Position numbers and translations under genes: made by a program
The notes under the pieces: model-generated
Told to the model about the DNA's origin: nothing
What the model saw: the letters and a program-made list of their open reading frames with translations, nothing else
Database searches by the model: none
Source of the DNA: JAMQKA01 sp031569985
GTDB taxonomy: Bacteria; Bacteroidota; Rhodothermia; Balneolales; Balneolaceae
Reading direction: 5' to 3'
Assembly (NCBI RefSeq): GCF_031569985.1
Contig: NZ_JAMQKA010000010.1
Span: forward strand, 62,001 to 126,000
DNA: 64,000 nt
Part shown: one piece after another, positions 24,727 to 33,929 of the stretch
Position numbering within the stretch: the stretch's first letter is position 1
Layout: every line of letters starts with the position of its first letter

Positions 24727-27723
24727 TCAGTATAGATGTATGATATTTCGTTCTTTCAGTACCTTCACTACCTGTCGATACATCAGGTGATTTAGCGTGT
24801 ATTGAGAATCGTTTTGCTGCAGCAATCCCCTTGTTTTCAGGCGCGTCAGAATTAACCGGCTCTCCTGTTCATTCAATTGCAGGATTTTGGAAAGTTGGGA
24901 GGGCGTAAGTGAGTCGTGGAGGACCATGGCAGAAAGGGGGAACAATATTTCAGGCGTGAGCTCCTCCACAAGCTCAAGTTCGGTGACCTCAAGCGGTTTG
25001 ATATAAAAATGGGTATCACTGTATGCCCGAATGGAACGAACCCAAAAGATCATAGCAATGGAGGCGTTACCCTGGGCTAAAGCTGCAAGTTTCTCAAAAT
25101 AGGAGTCACGCAGATATTCCTGTGCTTCCTCTTCTTTATCAAGGAGTTTGCGGTAAGCCCGGTCCTTGTTCTGCGACTCCCCCGGCTCGAAAACCAGTTC
25201 ATAGCCACTGGCTTCATGGCGTTTCATGATCACCGATTTGATCTGTTCATCAGTTAAGTTGTCAGACTTCAGGATATGTGAAAAATAGTCGGCCACCGAT
25301 AATGTTTTCTGCAGGAAATGCCATGCATAGGAAGAGCAGCTGGTGATCCAGAAGATATTATCTTTGGTCTCTGAAATAATATAAAGCAGGGTTTCCAGTC
25401 CTCCATAGCCATTCAGGTTACGCAGGTACAGGTTTTGGAGTGCTTCCACCACAATGATCTGCTTTTTTCTTCTCTTGAGTGAAGCAATGATGGCATCTAC
25501 AGAGTTGGATTTGTTCATGCCAAGCGCTTCCCCCAGTAATTTTACCACCTCCTCTTTGGTGGAATAGGTTTCTCCCAATACAATACGAGTTGTCTTGGCT
25601 TTGGGAAACACTTCATCGAGGGCAAAATTAAGATATGTCGATTTCCCGCTGCCCTTTTCACCCATTACAGCAAATGTTGCTGGAAAGCCGCTCTGCCAGT
25701 TTTCATAGGCTCTGCTCAACATGTTGAAGTTTTCATTCATCGTCACATAAAAACGCCGGTCGGTGTCAGCAGAAAAGTTGAACAGACGGCGGTAGATATA
25801 GGGAAGCTCACCGACTTTGGAGTCGGTCTCCGTGAGATAATGTGCTATCTCTGCTTTCTGTTCCTCTTTCTTTTTCTCTTCTTCAAAGCCCAAGAATGTT
25901 GTCACCGAATGGAAGTATTTCTTCCACTTTCGGAGCAAAAATCGTCCCAGTAGCGTGATGCGATCTTCCATTCGGGCCCATCGTGCACGTAGCTTCGTAG
26001 TCCAGCTTTGGGCTGTTTCTTTCACCCTGTATCTTGCATCAAGGATCTGGAAATCACTCGGATCTCCCGTATGGAGCAGGTTGAGCAGTCGGCTATAAAA
26101 TGCGCTGCTCTCTTCAAGGACAACATTTCTCAGCTCATCCTGCTTTTTAGCTATCGATTCGGAACACTGTGCCAGCTTCAGTTCACTCCGTTCAAGGGCC
26201 TCGCGTGCAATGCCTATCGGGTCCTCTGTCTCCTTGCCTTTCTCTTCAAGAAGTTCCTGCGAGGAACCCATATTTACCTCAATTACTTCACGAATCTCTT
26301 GAAGTTCATTGATCTGAGAACGAAGGAACTCATCATACTTTTGGAACCCGGGATTCACTTTACCCAGCACATGCTCCTTCAATGCCCGAATTACCAGCAG
26401 GCGCCACTCAATAGTCTTGTAGCTGAGTGAGGGGGGATCCTGGTCCAGCTTCTGGTCATGAACAAATGGCACGCTGTCTGCAACTTCATTGGCTTGCAGC
26501 AGGGCCTTTTCAGAAAATTGTTCGGCCATTTGGCTAAGCTCTCTTTGCTCAAGCGATTTTTCCACTGAATTGATCAGCTTATCCAGCTTTTCCTCCAGTT
26601 GCACTCGAGAGGTTTTCAGGTACTCAAGCTTTTCTTTCTTGGATCTGCTACTGTCCAGCTCATCCAGCTTATCTTGAACTACATGCAGTTCCTCCTGCAC
26701 TTTACTTATTCTTACAAAGAAAAAGCGTTTGAAATAATCTTCGATGGATTCGAAAAATGACCGGCTATCTTCCTCCAGCCGGTTTCGGAAATCCAGGAAC
26801 CTGTTGATCGTCCCGGTTTTGTCGAGGAGTGATTGCTGCACTTTTTTCCACTTTTCCGCATGATCCGAAAGCGTTTGTGCAGCCTTTGATTTGGTCCTGT
26901 TAATTCGTGCTTTACTGTAGAATGAGGCCCTTTTCTCGAACGTCCCTGCTTTCTCGAAGTGATTAAGGAGAAGCTTCTTAACCGCCCGCCGGTCTTCACC
27001 CAGCTCTTCGTGAAGGGCAGCTTTTTGCGATTGAATCTGTTCCAGGAACTCCTCCACCTGCTTTTTCAGACTCTTGTAAAGCTCCGACAGGTTGTCTTCA
27101 CTTTTACCGCTATATTCTTCAGCAAGAAACTCCTCCAACCCTGATATTATTGTAACCAGCGGTCTTTCATCCTCATTGATCCACCATTTGGGGAGCTGGG
27201 TACGGGCAAACAGGTGATATTCAATAACCTGCTTGAGTGGAATATGTTGAGTCCATGGCTGATAGGTTTTTTCAGGTTTTTTGGACTTCCTTCGTATAAA
27301 GTTAAGCAGATTGTGGCCAGACCGGTCAATCGAGCGGAAGAGACGCTTGAACGCTTTCCCGGTTTTTACAACAATCGAGTCTTTTGGCAGAGGGCGGAAG
27401 CGATCTTCATTCTGTTCAATTGTTGCCTCACGGTCAAAGCTTCCCGCAAATTGATACACAGCCACCATATAGGCGTCAGCCAGTTTATCCTGTTCCTGCT
27501 GGTCGAGCTTGTTATTTAACTTCCCAATGGCATTTTGGAGTTCCGAAAGCAGCCAGGCAGGTGTAGGTTCTGAGTCCTGGATATTATCCAGCAATTCTTT
27601 CAGTACCTCCTCAAAAGACTCAAGCCGAGATGTTCTCTTCTTTTCTATAATCTGGATAAAGTCGGATTTCGACTTTTCCTCAAGCGCTTTCTGTATATCC
27701 TCTACACCAGAAGTTTTTGTCAT
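24727..27723 (-). CDS. Large coiled-coil P-loop ATPase, uncharacterised
   Basis: A 998-residue protein I cannot place in a named family. Residues 1 to about 640 are highly charged and mostly helical, with several probable coiled coils (for example around 330-400 and 480-560) and no clear membrane segment. From about 660 there is a P-loop NTPase module: Walker A GEKGSGKS at about 687-694, a Walker-B-like strand KKQIIVVEAL at about 752-761, and a sensor-like strand NIFWITSCSS. The last 110 residues look like a winged helix (LTPSQLSKILQLNEQESRLILTRLKTRGLL). The architecture resembles AAA/ORC- or STAND-like ATPases with a regulatory helical arm. It is the first gene of an operon with MscS and a methyltransferase. 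Confidence 0.8.
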   Translation of the reverse strand: MTKTSGVEDIQKALEEKSKSDFIQIIEKKRTSRLESFEEVLKELLDNIQDSEPTPAWLLSELQNAIGKLNNKLDQQEQDKLADAYMVAVYQFAGSFDREATIEQNEDRFRPLPKDSIVVKTGKAFKRLFRSIDRSGHNLLNFIRRKSKKPEKTYQPWTQHIPLKQVIEYHLFARTQLPKWWINEDERPLVTIISGLEEFLAEEYSGKSEDNLSELYKSLKKQVEEFLEQIQSQKAALHEELGEDRRAVKKLLLNHFEKAGTFEKRASFYSKARINRTKSKAAQTLSDHAEKWKKVQQSLLDKTGTINRFLDFRNRLEEDSRSFFESIEDYFKRFFFVRISKVQEELHVVQDKLDELDSSRSKKEKLEYLKTSRVQLEEKLDKLINSVEKSLEQRELSQMAEQFSEKALLQANEVADSVPFVHDQKLDQDPPSLSYKTIEWRLLVIRALKEHVLGKVNPGFQKYDEFLRSQINELQEIREVIEVNMGSSQELLEEKGKETEDPIGIAREALERSELKLAQCSESIAKKQDELRNVVLEESSAFYSRLLNLLHTGDPSDFQILDARYRVKETAQSWTTKLRARWARMEDRITLLGRFLLRKWKKYFHSVTTFLGFEEEKKKEEQKAEIAHYLTETDSKVGELPYIYRRLFNFSADTDRRFYVTMNENFNMLSRAYENWQSGFPATFAVMGEKGSGKSTYLNFALDEVFPKAKTTRIVLGETYSTKEEVVKLLGEALGMNKSNSVDAIIASLKRRKKQIIVVEALQNLYLRNLNGYGGLETLLYIISETKDNIFWITSCSSYAWHFLQKTLSVADYFSHILKSDNLTDEQIKSVIMKRHEASGYELVFEPGESQNKDRAYRKLLDKEEEAQEYLRDSYFEKLAALAQGNASIAMIFWVRSIRAYSDTHFYIKPLEVTELELVEELTPEILFPLSAMVLHDSLTPSQLSKILQLNEQESRLILTRLKTRGLLQQNDSQYTLNHLMYRQVVKVLKERNIIHLY

Positions 27724-28133
27724 GTCCCCATCCCGCTGTAAAATACCTAAAGTTAGTTGAACTGAATTCGTCCTGATAAATTTAAACTATCGATGATGAT
27801 AGCCTTAATTTAATTGTAACTAAAATAAGCCAAAATGTGATAGAAATAATACACTAGACAATTCAGTATGATTTACCTAGTGCCTAGAATGTTTTTCATC
27901 ATAATCACGTTCGAAACGAACCGGATGTAGTGATTGCTGATGCTATTTATGGCCAACTCAAAAAGTTATTTTAGTCTGTTTGTAATTATAGGTGTTCCTT
28001 TGATATGAACAAATCCGCCAGGTGGGCTAAAGTAACAGAAATAATTTGAGTCTGAAGGTCTGGGAGGGTAGCGCAGGAATGAGCTCCCGCACTGGTGTCA
28101 AGGTGTACTCTCCTACTGTACAATCAGTAGTAG
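27724..28133. other. Intergenic region upstream of the ATPase operon
   Basis: No gene is visible. The gap should hold the promoter of the minus-strand ATPase operon. It includes a decayed member of the GGGAATTAATTCCC palindrome family at about 28073-28090. Confidence 0.5.
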
Positions 28134-30068
28134 TTACTGATAGATTTCACCTCCTTTATCCATGAACTCTCCCGACTTTTCCTGCATCCCTTCCTCGCGT
28201 GCTTTCTTGGAGTCATCGATCTGGCGCTCCTCCGCATATTCTCTGACCTCCTGGGAAATTTTCATGGAGCAGAATTTGGGACCGCACATGGAACAGAAAT
28301 GAGCTACTTTGGCCGCGTCATTGGGCAGGGTTTCGTCATGATACTCGCGGGCCCGGTGCGGATCCAGGCTGAGGTTAAACTGGTCGTTCCACCGGAACTC
28401 AAAGCGGGCCTTGGAGAGCGCGTTGTCGTGGGCCTGTGCCCCGGGATGTCCCTTGGCCAGGTCAGCTGCATGCGCGGCAAGCTTGTAGGATATCACACCC
28501 TCCCGCACGTCGTGCTTGTTGGGCAGCCCCAGGTGCTCCTTCGGCGTAACATAGCAGAGCATAGCCGTGCCGTACCACCCGATCATGGCCGCCCCAATCG
28601 CCGAGGTGATATGATCATACCCGGGCGCTATGTCTGTAGTGAGGGGACCCAGCGTATAGAATGGGGCTTCATGGCACCACTCCAACTGTTTCGCCATATT
28701 CTCCTTGATCATGTGCATAGGTACGTATCCCGGCCCTTCGTTCATCACCTGCACGTCATACTCCCAAGCGCGCTTGGTGAGGTCGCCCTGAACCTTCAAT
28801 TCAGCAAACTGTGCTTCGTCGTTCGCATCGGCGATGGAGCCGGGACGCAGGCCGTCGCCGATAGAAAGTGAAATATCATAGGCAGCACAGATCTCACAGA
28901 TCTCGTCCCAGTGGGTATAGAGAAAGTTTTCATCGTGATGCGCCAGGCACCATTTGGCCATAATGGACCCACCCCGCGATACGATGCCAGTTACCCGTTC
29001 CGCTGTCTTGGGAATAAATCGGAGCAGCACGCCGGCATGGATTGTCATATAGTCAACGCCCTGCTCGGCCTGTTCAATAATGGTATCCCGGAATATCGGC
29101 CAGTTGAGTTCCTCAGCTTTGCCATTCACCTTTTCAAGTGCCTGGTAAATAGGAACAGTACCCACCGGGACCGGGCTGTTGCGGATAATCCACTCCCGTG
29201 CTTCGTGGATGTTATCGCCCGTGGAGAGATCCATGATCGTATCGGCGCCCCATCTGGTCGCCCATACCAGCTTTTCCACTTCTTCGGCAATGGAGGAGGT
29301 CACGGCAGAATTCCCCATATTGGCATTAATCTTTACCAGGAAATTACGGCCGATGATCATCGGTTCCAGCTCCGGGTGATTGATATTGGATGGGATGATC
29401 GCCCGGCCTTTTGCCACTTCATCACGGACAAACTCCGGGGTGATGGTGTCGGGTATTTCAGCACCCATCGGCTGCCCCGGGTGCTGGTCCAGCAGGTCGC
29501 TGTCTTCCAGGGACTGGCGTTTCTGGTTCTCACGAATGGCGATGAACTCCATCTCGGGCGTAATGATCCCTTTCCGGGCATAGTGCATCTGGGTGACCCG
29601 CCGCCCATCTTTCGCCTTTCGCGGTTTGTGAGTATGCTTAAACTGCAGGTGAGGTAACTGGGGATCATCTCTCCGTTTGCGGGTGTATTCTGATGAAAAC
29701 TGCTCCAGCTGCCGGGTATCGTCCCGTTCCTGAATCCACTGCTCCCGGATGCGCGGTATCCCTTTTCGGATATCAATGTCAGTCTGGGAATCGGTATACG
29801 GCCCGGATGTGTCATAAACATAGACGTCTGGGTTGGCTTCGGTACCGAACAGGGAGGAGGTTTCATCCTGTGAAATTTTGCGCATGGGAACCTTGATATC
29901 AACGCGGCTGCCCTGCACAAACACTTTTTCCGAGCCAGGCAGCGGCTGTTTCATGTCGCTGTCCAGTTCTGTGTTGCCAGGTGTGCCCGGATGGCTTCTA
30001 TCTCCATCGGAATGGAGGCTCGTTGTTTTGCTGTGATCTTCTTTGGATTGGTGGTCTGAATCAGACAT
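28134..30068 (-). CDS. thiC: Phosphomethylpyrimidine synthase (ThiC)
   Basis: Radical-SAM enzyme that converts aminoimidazole ribotide to HMP-phosphate in thiamine synthesis, about 644 residues. The C-terminal cluster motif is present as CSMCGPKFCSM. Core motifs include TIHAGVLLRFIP, SRGGSIMAKWCLAHH, SIGDGLRPGSIADAND and NEGPGYVPMHMI. The start is set by a strong AAGGAAGAGA ribosome site before MSDSDHQSK; an upstream ATG 11 codons earlier is less likely. The first 40 residues are polar and specific to this lineage. A TPP riboswitch lies about 100 bp upstream on the same strand, so expression should fall when thiamine pyrophosphate is plentiful. No other thi gene is in the window. Confidence 0.97.
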   Translation of the reverse strand: MSDSDHQSKEDHSKTTSLHSDGDRSHPGTPGNTELDSDMKQPLPGSEKVFVQGSRVDIKVPMRKISQDETSSLFGTEANPDVYVYDTSGPYTDSQTDIDIRKGIPRIREQWIQERDDTRQLEQFSSEYTRKRRDDPQLPHLQFKHTHKPRKAKDGRRVTQMHYARKGIITPEMEFIAIRENQKRQSLEDSDLLDQHPGQPMGAEIPDTITPEFVRDEVAKGRAIIPSNINHPELEPMIIGRNFLVKINANMGNSAVTSSIAEEVEKLVWATRWGADTIMDLSTGDNIHEAREWIIRNSPVPVGTVPIYQALEKVNGKAEELNWPIFRDTIIEQAEQGVDYMTIHAGVLLRFIPKTAERVTGIVSRGGSIMAKWCLAHHDENFLYTHWDEICEICAAYDISLSIGDGLRPGSIADANDEAQFAELKVQGDLTKRAWEYDVQVMNEGPGYVPMHMIKENMAKQLEWCHEAPFYTLGPLTTDIAPGYDHITSAIGAAMIGWYGTAMLCYVTPKEHLGLPNKHDVREGVISYKLAAHAADLAKGHPGAQAHDNALSKARFEFRWNDQFNLSLDPHRAREYHDETLPNDAAKVAHFCSMCGPKFCSMKISQEVREYAEERQIDDSKKAREEGMQEKSGEFMDKGGEIYQ

Positions 30069-30169
30069 AGTGATCTCTTCCTTATAAGTTGCAGATATCA
30101 ATTACAACGAAAGAGGGGAGACTTGAAGAATCCTGGTGAAACAGTGCTGTAACGTAAAAGATGTGTCAC

Positions 30170-30272
30170 CGAAAGCTTCCTTCCGTCGGTACTAACCGAG
30201 TCAAGTTCCTGGAGTTTTTCTCAGCCTTATCGATCCCTGCACAAGGGAGGGACAAAGCACCCCCAGCTTTCG
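30170..30272 (-). promoter_or_regulatory. TPP riboswitch (THI element) of thiC
   Basis: Read on the minus strand, the segment contains GGGGGTGC, then AAGGCTGAGA, then GGAACTTGACTCGGTTAGTACCG-type sequence ending ACGGAAGGAAG. These follow the conserved THI-box order (GGGGTGC, GCTGAGA, GAACCTGATCTGG..AATACC..CG..GGGAA). The closing stem P1 pairs 30265-30272 with 30170-30177 (8 bp, CGAAAGCT/AGCTTTCG). It lies about 100 bp upstream of the thiC start. The remainder of the gap to 30413 has only a weak dispersed-repeat fragment (30325-30358). Confidence 0.93.
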
Positions 30273-30413
30273 CTGGAACCAACATAACAAGGGAAGAGGT
30301 GGCGTGCAAGTTTTCAGTATTCTAAGATCTGCGAACTCTGTGTAATCAGCGGGTGAAACTTGCCTAATCGGTGGTTTATTCTTCCCCACCCGTAGATGAT
30401 GCTGATGTCCTGG

Positions 30414-31583
30414 TTAAACAGCTACTAGCAGCGCCGTGCCATACATGATGGCGACTCCCAAGACAAAACCAGTAAGATTAGGAACGGTAAACCACGACTT
30501 GGAAGGAGCGTTTTTGGTGAGAAAGACTCCGACTTCCACAATAACCTGTAGGATAGCCCCCGCCCCGATGGCAAACAGGATAGCGCCCCAGTGCGGTGCG
30601 TATGAAAAAGCCCCGATAAGCGTTCCGGCTGCCGCAGGGAGGCCCGCCAAGAGCGTCAGATTGACGAATGTGCCGAAGCTGGTTTTCCTGCTCAACAGGG
30701 GCGCTGCTATACCGATACCCTCCGTCAGGTTGTGAAGGGTAAATCCCACCACGAGAAAAGAGCCCAGCGCCGCTTCACCCGAAGCCATAGCCGCCCCGAC
30801 CGCCAGCCCTTCACCAAGGTTGTGGAGCCCGATACCGAAGGCCAGGTAGGTGGCCAGGGAAAGACCTTCCGGCGCCTGTCCACCCCGGCGACCAACAGCA
30901 AAAATGATTAAAAAGGCAATGCCCGTGGTCAGCCAGACGAGCAGGTTACCACTGAATACGCCGGCTGTCTGCTGTGATATTTCAAATCCCTCTTGCAGGG
31001 TGTCGATAAACAGGTACGCGAGGAGCCCGATTGTGAGTGTGAGCAGAAAGTTGAGCCCTTTAGATCCCAACGTTTTCAGGTAGGGGTAGAATAGCAATCC
31101 AAGGCCTACTGGTATTACCCCGATATAGATCCCCAGCAAAATATAAGCACCCACACGCTGCAACGACCAGGCTGGTGTAGGTTCCGCAATTTCAATGGTA
31201 TGGCTGAACGTTGCGCCGGTACTTGTGATAAGTTTTATTTCGTGTAGCTCATGCCGAACCCATGGGTAGGGAATGTCTATTTTAGCAGTAGAAAGGCGAG
31301 ATAAGGAACCTTTCGGAGTCTGTGTAAATTCCCAGTAGGCGTCGTCGACCAGTACCTGGGCTATCTTGACCGGCTCCGAGCCATTGACGCGAACGGTCAG
31401 GTGGATACCCTCCTCATCCAGCACGGTACGCTCCACGGTTACTTCTTCAATGGGAGGGGCCTGAACACCCAGCGGCTCCAGGGGATTGGTTGCAAAAAAC
31501 AGGGCGATCGATCCCAAGAGTAGTACGACTGGCAGTATCAGCCAAGTCCATTTCGGAAGGCGTTGTGTTATCTTGTCGCTCAT
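30414..31583 (-). CDS. ZIP-family metal transporter with extracytoplasmic N-terminal domain
   Basis: A 389-residue membrane protein. TM1 at about 14-31 is followed by a soluble beta-rich domain of about 110 residues outside the membrane. The ZIP core then runs from about 145. Signature metal-site helices are AFGIGLHNLGEGLAVGAA and VVGFTLHNLTEGIGIAAPL, which carry the conserved HN..E pattern of ZIP divalent-cation importers. The start codon lies inside the end of the multicopper oxidase gene (four-base ATGA-type overlap), so the two are co-translated. The likely cargo is Fe(II), Mn(II), Zn(II) or copper; the oxidase partner hints at a redox-active metal. The added N-terminal domain is not part of classical ZIPs. 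Confidence 0.88.
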   Translation of the reverse strand: MSDKITQRLPKWTWLILPVVLLLGSIALFFATNPLEPLGVQAPPIEEVTVERTVLDEEGIHLTVRVNGSEPVKIAQVLVDDAYWEFTQTPKGSLSRLSTAKIDIPYPWVRHELHEIKLITSTGATFSHTIEIAEPTPAWSLQRVGAYILLGIYIGVIPVGLGLLFYPYLKTLGSKGLNFLLTLTIGLLAYLFIDTLQEGFEISQQTAGVFSGNLLVWLTTGIAFLIIFAVGRRGGQAPEGLSLATYLAFGIGLHNLGEGLAVGAAMASGEAALGSFLVVGFTLHNLTEGIGIAAPLLSRKTSFGTFVNLTLLAGLPAAAGTLIGAFSYAPHWGAILFAIGAGAILQVIVEVGVFLTKNAPSKSWFTVPNLTGFVLGVAIMYGTALLVAV

Positions 31584-32701
31584 ACCGATATCTCCGCATC
31601 CTTATTTACGACATCGAAAAAGCTCATCCAGCCCAGCTCGGCAAACTCTGACTGGTGAGCGTGGAACATATATTTGCCGGGCTCAAAGTCTTCGAACGAA
31701 AATTCTAGAATTCCACGCTGTGCCTGGCACATCATCACCGTATCGATATTCTCATTTGTGGGGGTCAGCGTGGTGCCATGATCATAGAAGTCGAAGAAGT
31801 TGGCGTGCAAGTGAAAGGAGTTGATCGGGTCGAACTCCGTGATGTTGATCAGGTAGACCCTGATCGGCTGGTCATGTTGCACTTTGATCGGTTTGTGTTG
31901 ATAAGCAAACGCGACCGTATTAGCGGCATACACTTCATTATCGTTGTCAAAATTTGTGTCAAAGCCGTTCATTACGATTATGAACTCCTGCCAGCGTTCG
32001 TTTTCCTTGGTACCCAACAGGCGGGAACGAGCGGTATCTTCATACTCCGGGTGACGCTCAGGGTCAGGATCGACAATAAAAGCACCGTACAAACCCTTGT
32101 GAATATGGCGTTTTAGTGGGGTGGAGTGGCAATGGTAGAGATGACATCCGAAGGGTGCTGCATCAAACTCGTAGGTAAAAGATTCGGCCGGACCGATCAT
32201 TCCGGGCCCGGTACCAGGGATTCCATCCATCGATGAGGAGTGAATTCCATGAAAATGGATGGTGTGAGCGTGTGAACCCGCATTAATGAAATGGATTCGG
32301 ATACGATCGCCCTCGGTACAGCGAAGAGTGGGGCCCGGAACACGTCCATTATAGGTCCACGCCGGGAAAAAGATACCGGGAGCTATTTCGATCTCTTTGT
32401 CAATGGCCGAGATTTCATACTCCCGCAGGGTCTGTCCGTTTGGCAAAGTGGAAACGTTACCGGTATCCCAATCTGTTAACATCTGGTGGGGATCAAAACC
32501 GTTGCGCTGGTGGTCCACCTGACCCATGGTTGTCATTGCACCGTGCCCTTTATTCTGCGCGGCTGTTTTTGGGGATTGTTCCCCGTTGTAGGTAGGTTGG
32601 TCTTTTTGGCCCAGACCGGAGAACAGCGATCCAAGCAAGGTGGCGGCACCAGAGAACAGACCGGTTTTCAGGAAGAACTTTCTGGAAAATTTAGGCGACA
32701 T
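31580..32701 (-). CDS. Two-domain multicopper oxidase
   Basis: An exported copper oxidase of 373 residues. The N-terminus (SRKFFLKTGLFSGAATLLG) is Tat-like with an RK pair where RR is usual. The first cupredoxin domain (about 95-212) has HTIHFHGIH at 146-154 and GCHLYHCHSTPLKRHIHKGLYG at 185-206, supplying type 1 and type 2/3 ligands. The second domain (about 225-373) has NSFHLHANFF and YMFHAHQSEFAELGW, with no cysteine in the last motif. The type 1 site is therefore in domain 1 only. Substrate could be Cu(I), Fe(II), Mn(II) or phenolics. It has an excellent AGGAGG ribosome site and overlaps the ZIP gene. Confidence 0.9.
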   Translation of the reverse strand: MSPKFSRKFFLKTGLFSGAATLLGSLFSGLGQKDQPTYNGEQSPKTAAQNKGHGAMTTMGQVDHQRNGFDPHQMLTDWDTGNVSTLPNGQTLREYEISAIDKEIEIAPGIFFPAWTYNGRVPGPTLRCTEGDRIRIHFINAGSHAHTIHFHGIHSSSMDGIPGTGPGMIGPAESFTYEFDAAPFGCHLYHCHSTPLKRHIHKGLYGAFIVDPDPERHPEYEDTARSRLLGTKENERWQEFIIVMNGFDTNFDNDNEVYAANTVAFAYQHKPIKVQHDQPIRVYLINITEFDPINSFHLHANFFDFYDHGTTLTPTNENIDTVMMCQAQRGILEFSFEDFEPGKYMFHAHQSEFAELGWMSFFDVVNKDAEISV

Positions 32702-32912
32702 AACAACCTCCTGGCTGGTTAATCAGCAAGTATTATTAATATAGAAAAAAATAATTTTTAGTTAAAGCTAATTAGGGGCAAGAAGTGAGATGGGAGACTT
32801 GGGATGAGCACATTCTGTCTTTTTTGACCTGATGGGACTGCGATATTACTCGTAAAGAAGTAAGATCTGCAGATTAAGTAAGGCACGGCTGAACCGGTCT
32901 CCCCTTATAAAT

Positions 32913-33503
32913 TTACTGTTTAGCGGCGGAAAGCTGGAGTTCTTTTGTCAGGATGAAATCGCTAAATTCAGAGGCATCTCCGTTTGCGGCGTTGGCAGCC
33001 AAGTGGATTTGAACTTCATCTTGGCGTTGCGGTGCAATCCATTTGAACTGCCAGTAGGTAGACTCATTTCCTGTGAGTTCCGTCCCCTTTGCGGAGTGCT
33101 GTAGGTACTGGATGCTGTCGGGCGTGTTTGAGGTGAACTGCGTGCGATCAGATTGCGGACTGAACATGCCGGCTTGCCAGCCATCTGCAAATCGAGCCGT
33201 GAGCTGGAACCCGGCTTTTGCCAATCCAGGACGTTCTATGTGAATGCGAATCATATAGGATTGACCGCTTTTATATTCTTGAGGGAATCCATCAACAGAT
33301 AGTTTACCTTCGTCATGGTTAAGTGGATAATCAAAATGACAGCTGTGGCAGGTATCCTCTCCAAATCCCCCGGTAAAGGCCCCGGTTAGGTGTTCGGGAT
33401 ATTTATTGGGTACAGACCCCGATACGGAGCTGCCCACTTCAAACCCCAAGCCAACAAGTAACGTCAGGACTGTAGGGAGAATTAGTTTAATCATATGAAT
33501 CAT
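32913..33503 (-). CDS. Choice-of-anchor V-like exported protein with CXXCH
   Basis: About 196 residues from the ATG at 33503 (33494 is equally possible). A signal peptide is followed by TGAFTGGFGEDTCHSCHFDYP, where CHSCH fits a single c-type haem site near the mature N-terminus. The remaining 140 residues form a beta-rich domain with YKSGQSYMIRIHIERPGLAKAGFQLTARF, STYWQFKWIAPQ and LAANAANGDASEFSDFI. These match the choice-of-anchor V/Reeler-like group. Such proteins usually have this cysteine motif and are secreted. It is monocistronic, 211 bp upstream of the oxidase gene on the same strand. Electron transfer is possible if haem is bound. Confidence 0.8.
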   Translation of the reverse strand: MIHMIKLILPTVLTLLVGLGFEVGSSVSGSVPNKYPEHLTGAFTGGFGEDTCHSCHFDYPLNHDEGKLSVDGFPQEYKSGQSYMIRIHIERPGLAKAGFQLTARFADGWQAGMFSPQSDRTQFTSNTPDSIQYLQHSAKGTELTGNESTYWQFKWIAPQRQDEVQIHLAANAANGDASEFSDFILTKELQLSAAKQ

Positions 33504-33617
33504 GTAAGTGGATGAAATGGATTCCAGAAGTATTGACTTGAGGAACAAATTTACGCTAATAGAAATAACCTCAAAATTAATAAAGATAAAATGGCTACCA
33601 AGGTATAAATACCCTCT

Positions 33618-33762
33618 CTGTCATCCTGTACCACAGCTACGCCATGGCTTCAAAGAGTGGGTCTGATCTGGGATTTCGTGGGGCTGTCTGGCGTTGATAA
33701 CATTTTTTAATCAGATTAGCGCTATGGTTCCCTGCGAGATCCTGAAACAAGTTCGGGATGAC
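33618..33762. repeat. Hairpin element of the CTGTCATCCTG type
   Basis: CTGTCATCC at 33618-33626 pairs with CGGGATGACA near 33754-33763 in the gap upstream of the choice-of-anchor V gene. It resembles the elements at 18122-18240 and 19738-19878. A second repeat fragment at 33817-33850 (TCTGCGAACTCTGCG) matches 30325-30358. The 33504-33929 gap has no gene. Confidence 0.5.
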
Positions 33763-33929
33763 ACCATCTTTTTTAACCGCTAAACGTGTAAAGAAAAATT
33801 ACTCGGTTAGAGTCGGATAATCTGCGAACTCTGCGCCATCTGCGGGAATAAAATTCTCCCCGTAATTATTTGGAAACAAGTTCAATTAATCCAGCAATTG
33901 CTTACTGAACCCGCCTCATCCGGGTTCTA

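Noticed and set aside
28911..29657. Open frame of about 250 codons antisense to thiC
   Set aside because: It is the complement of strongly conserved thiC sequence with no independent support.
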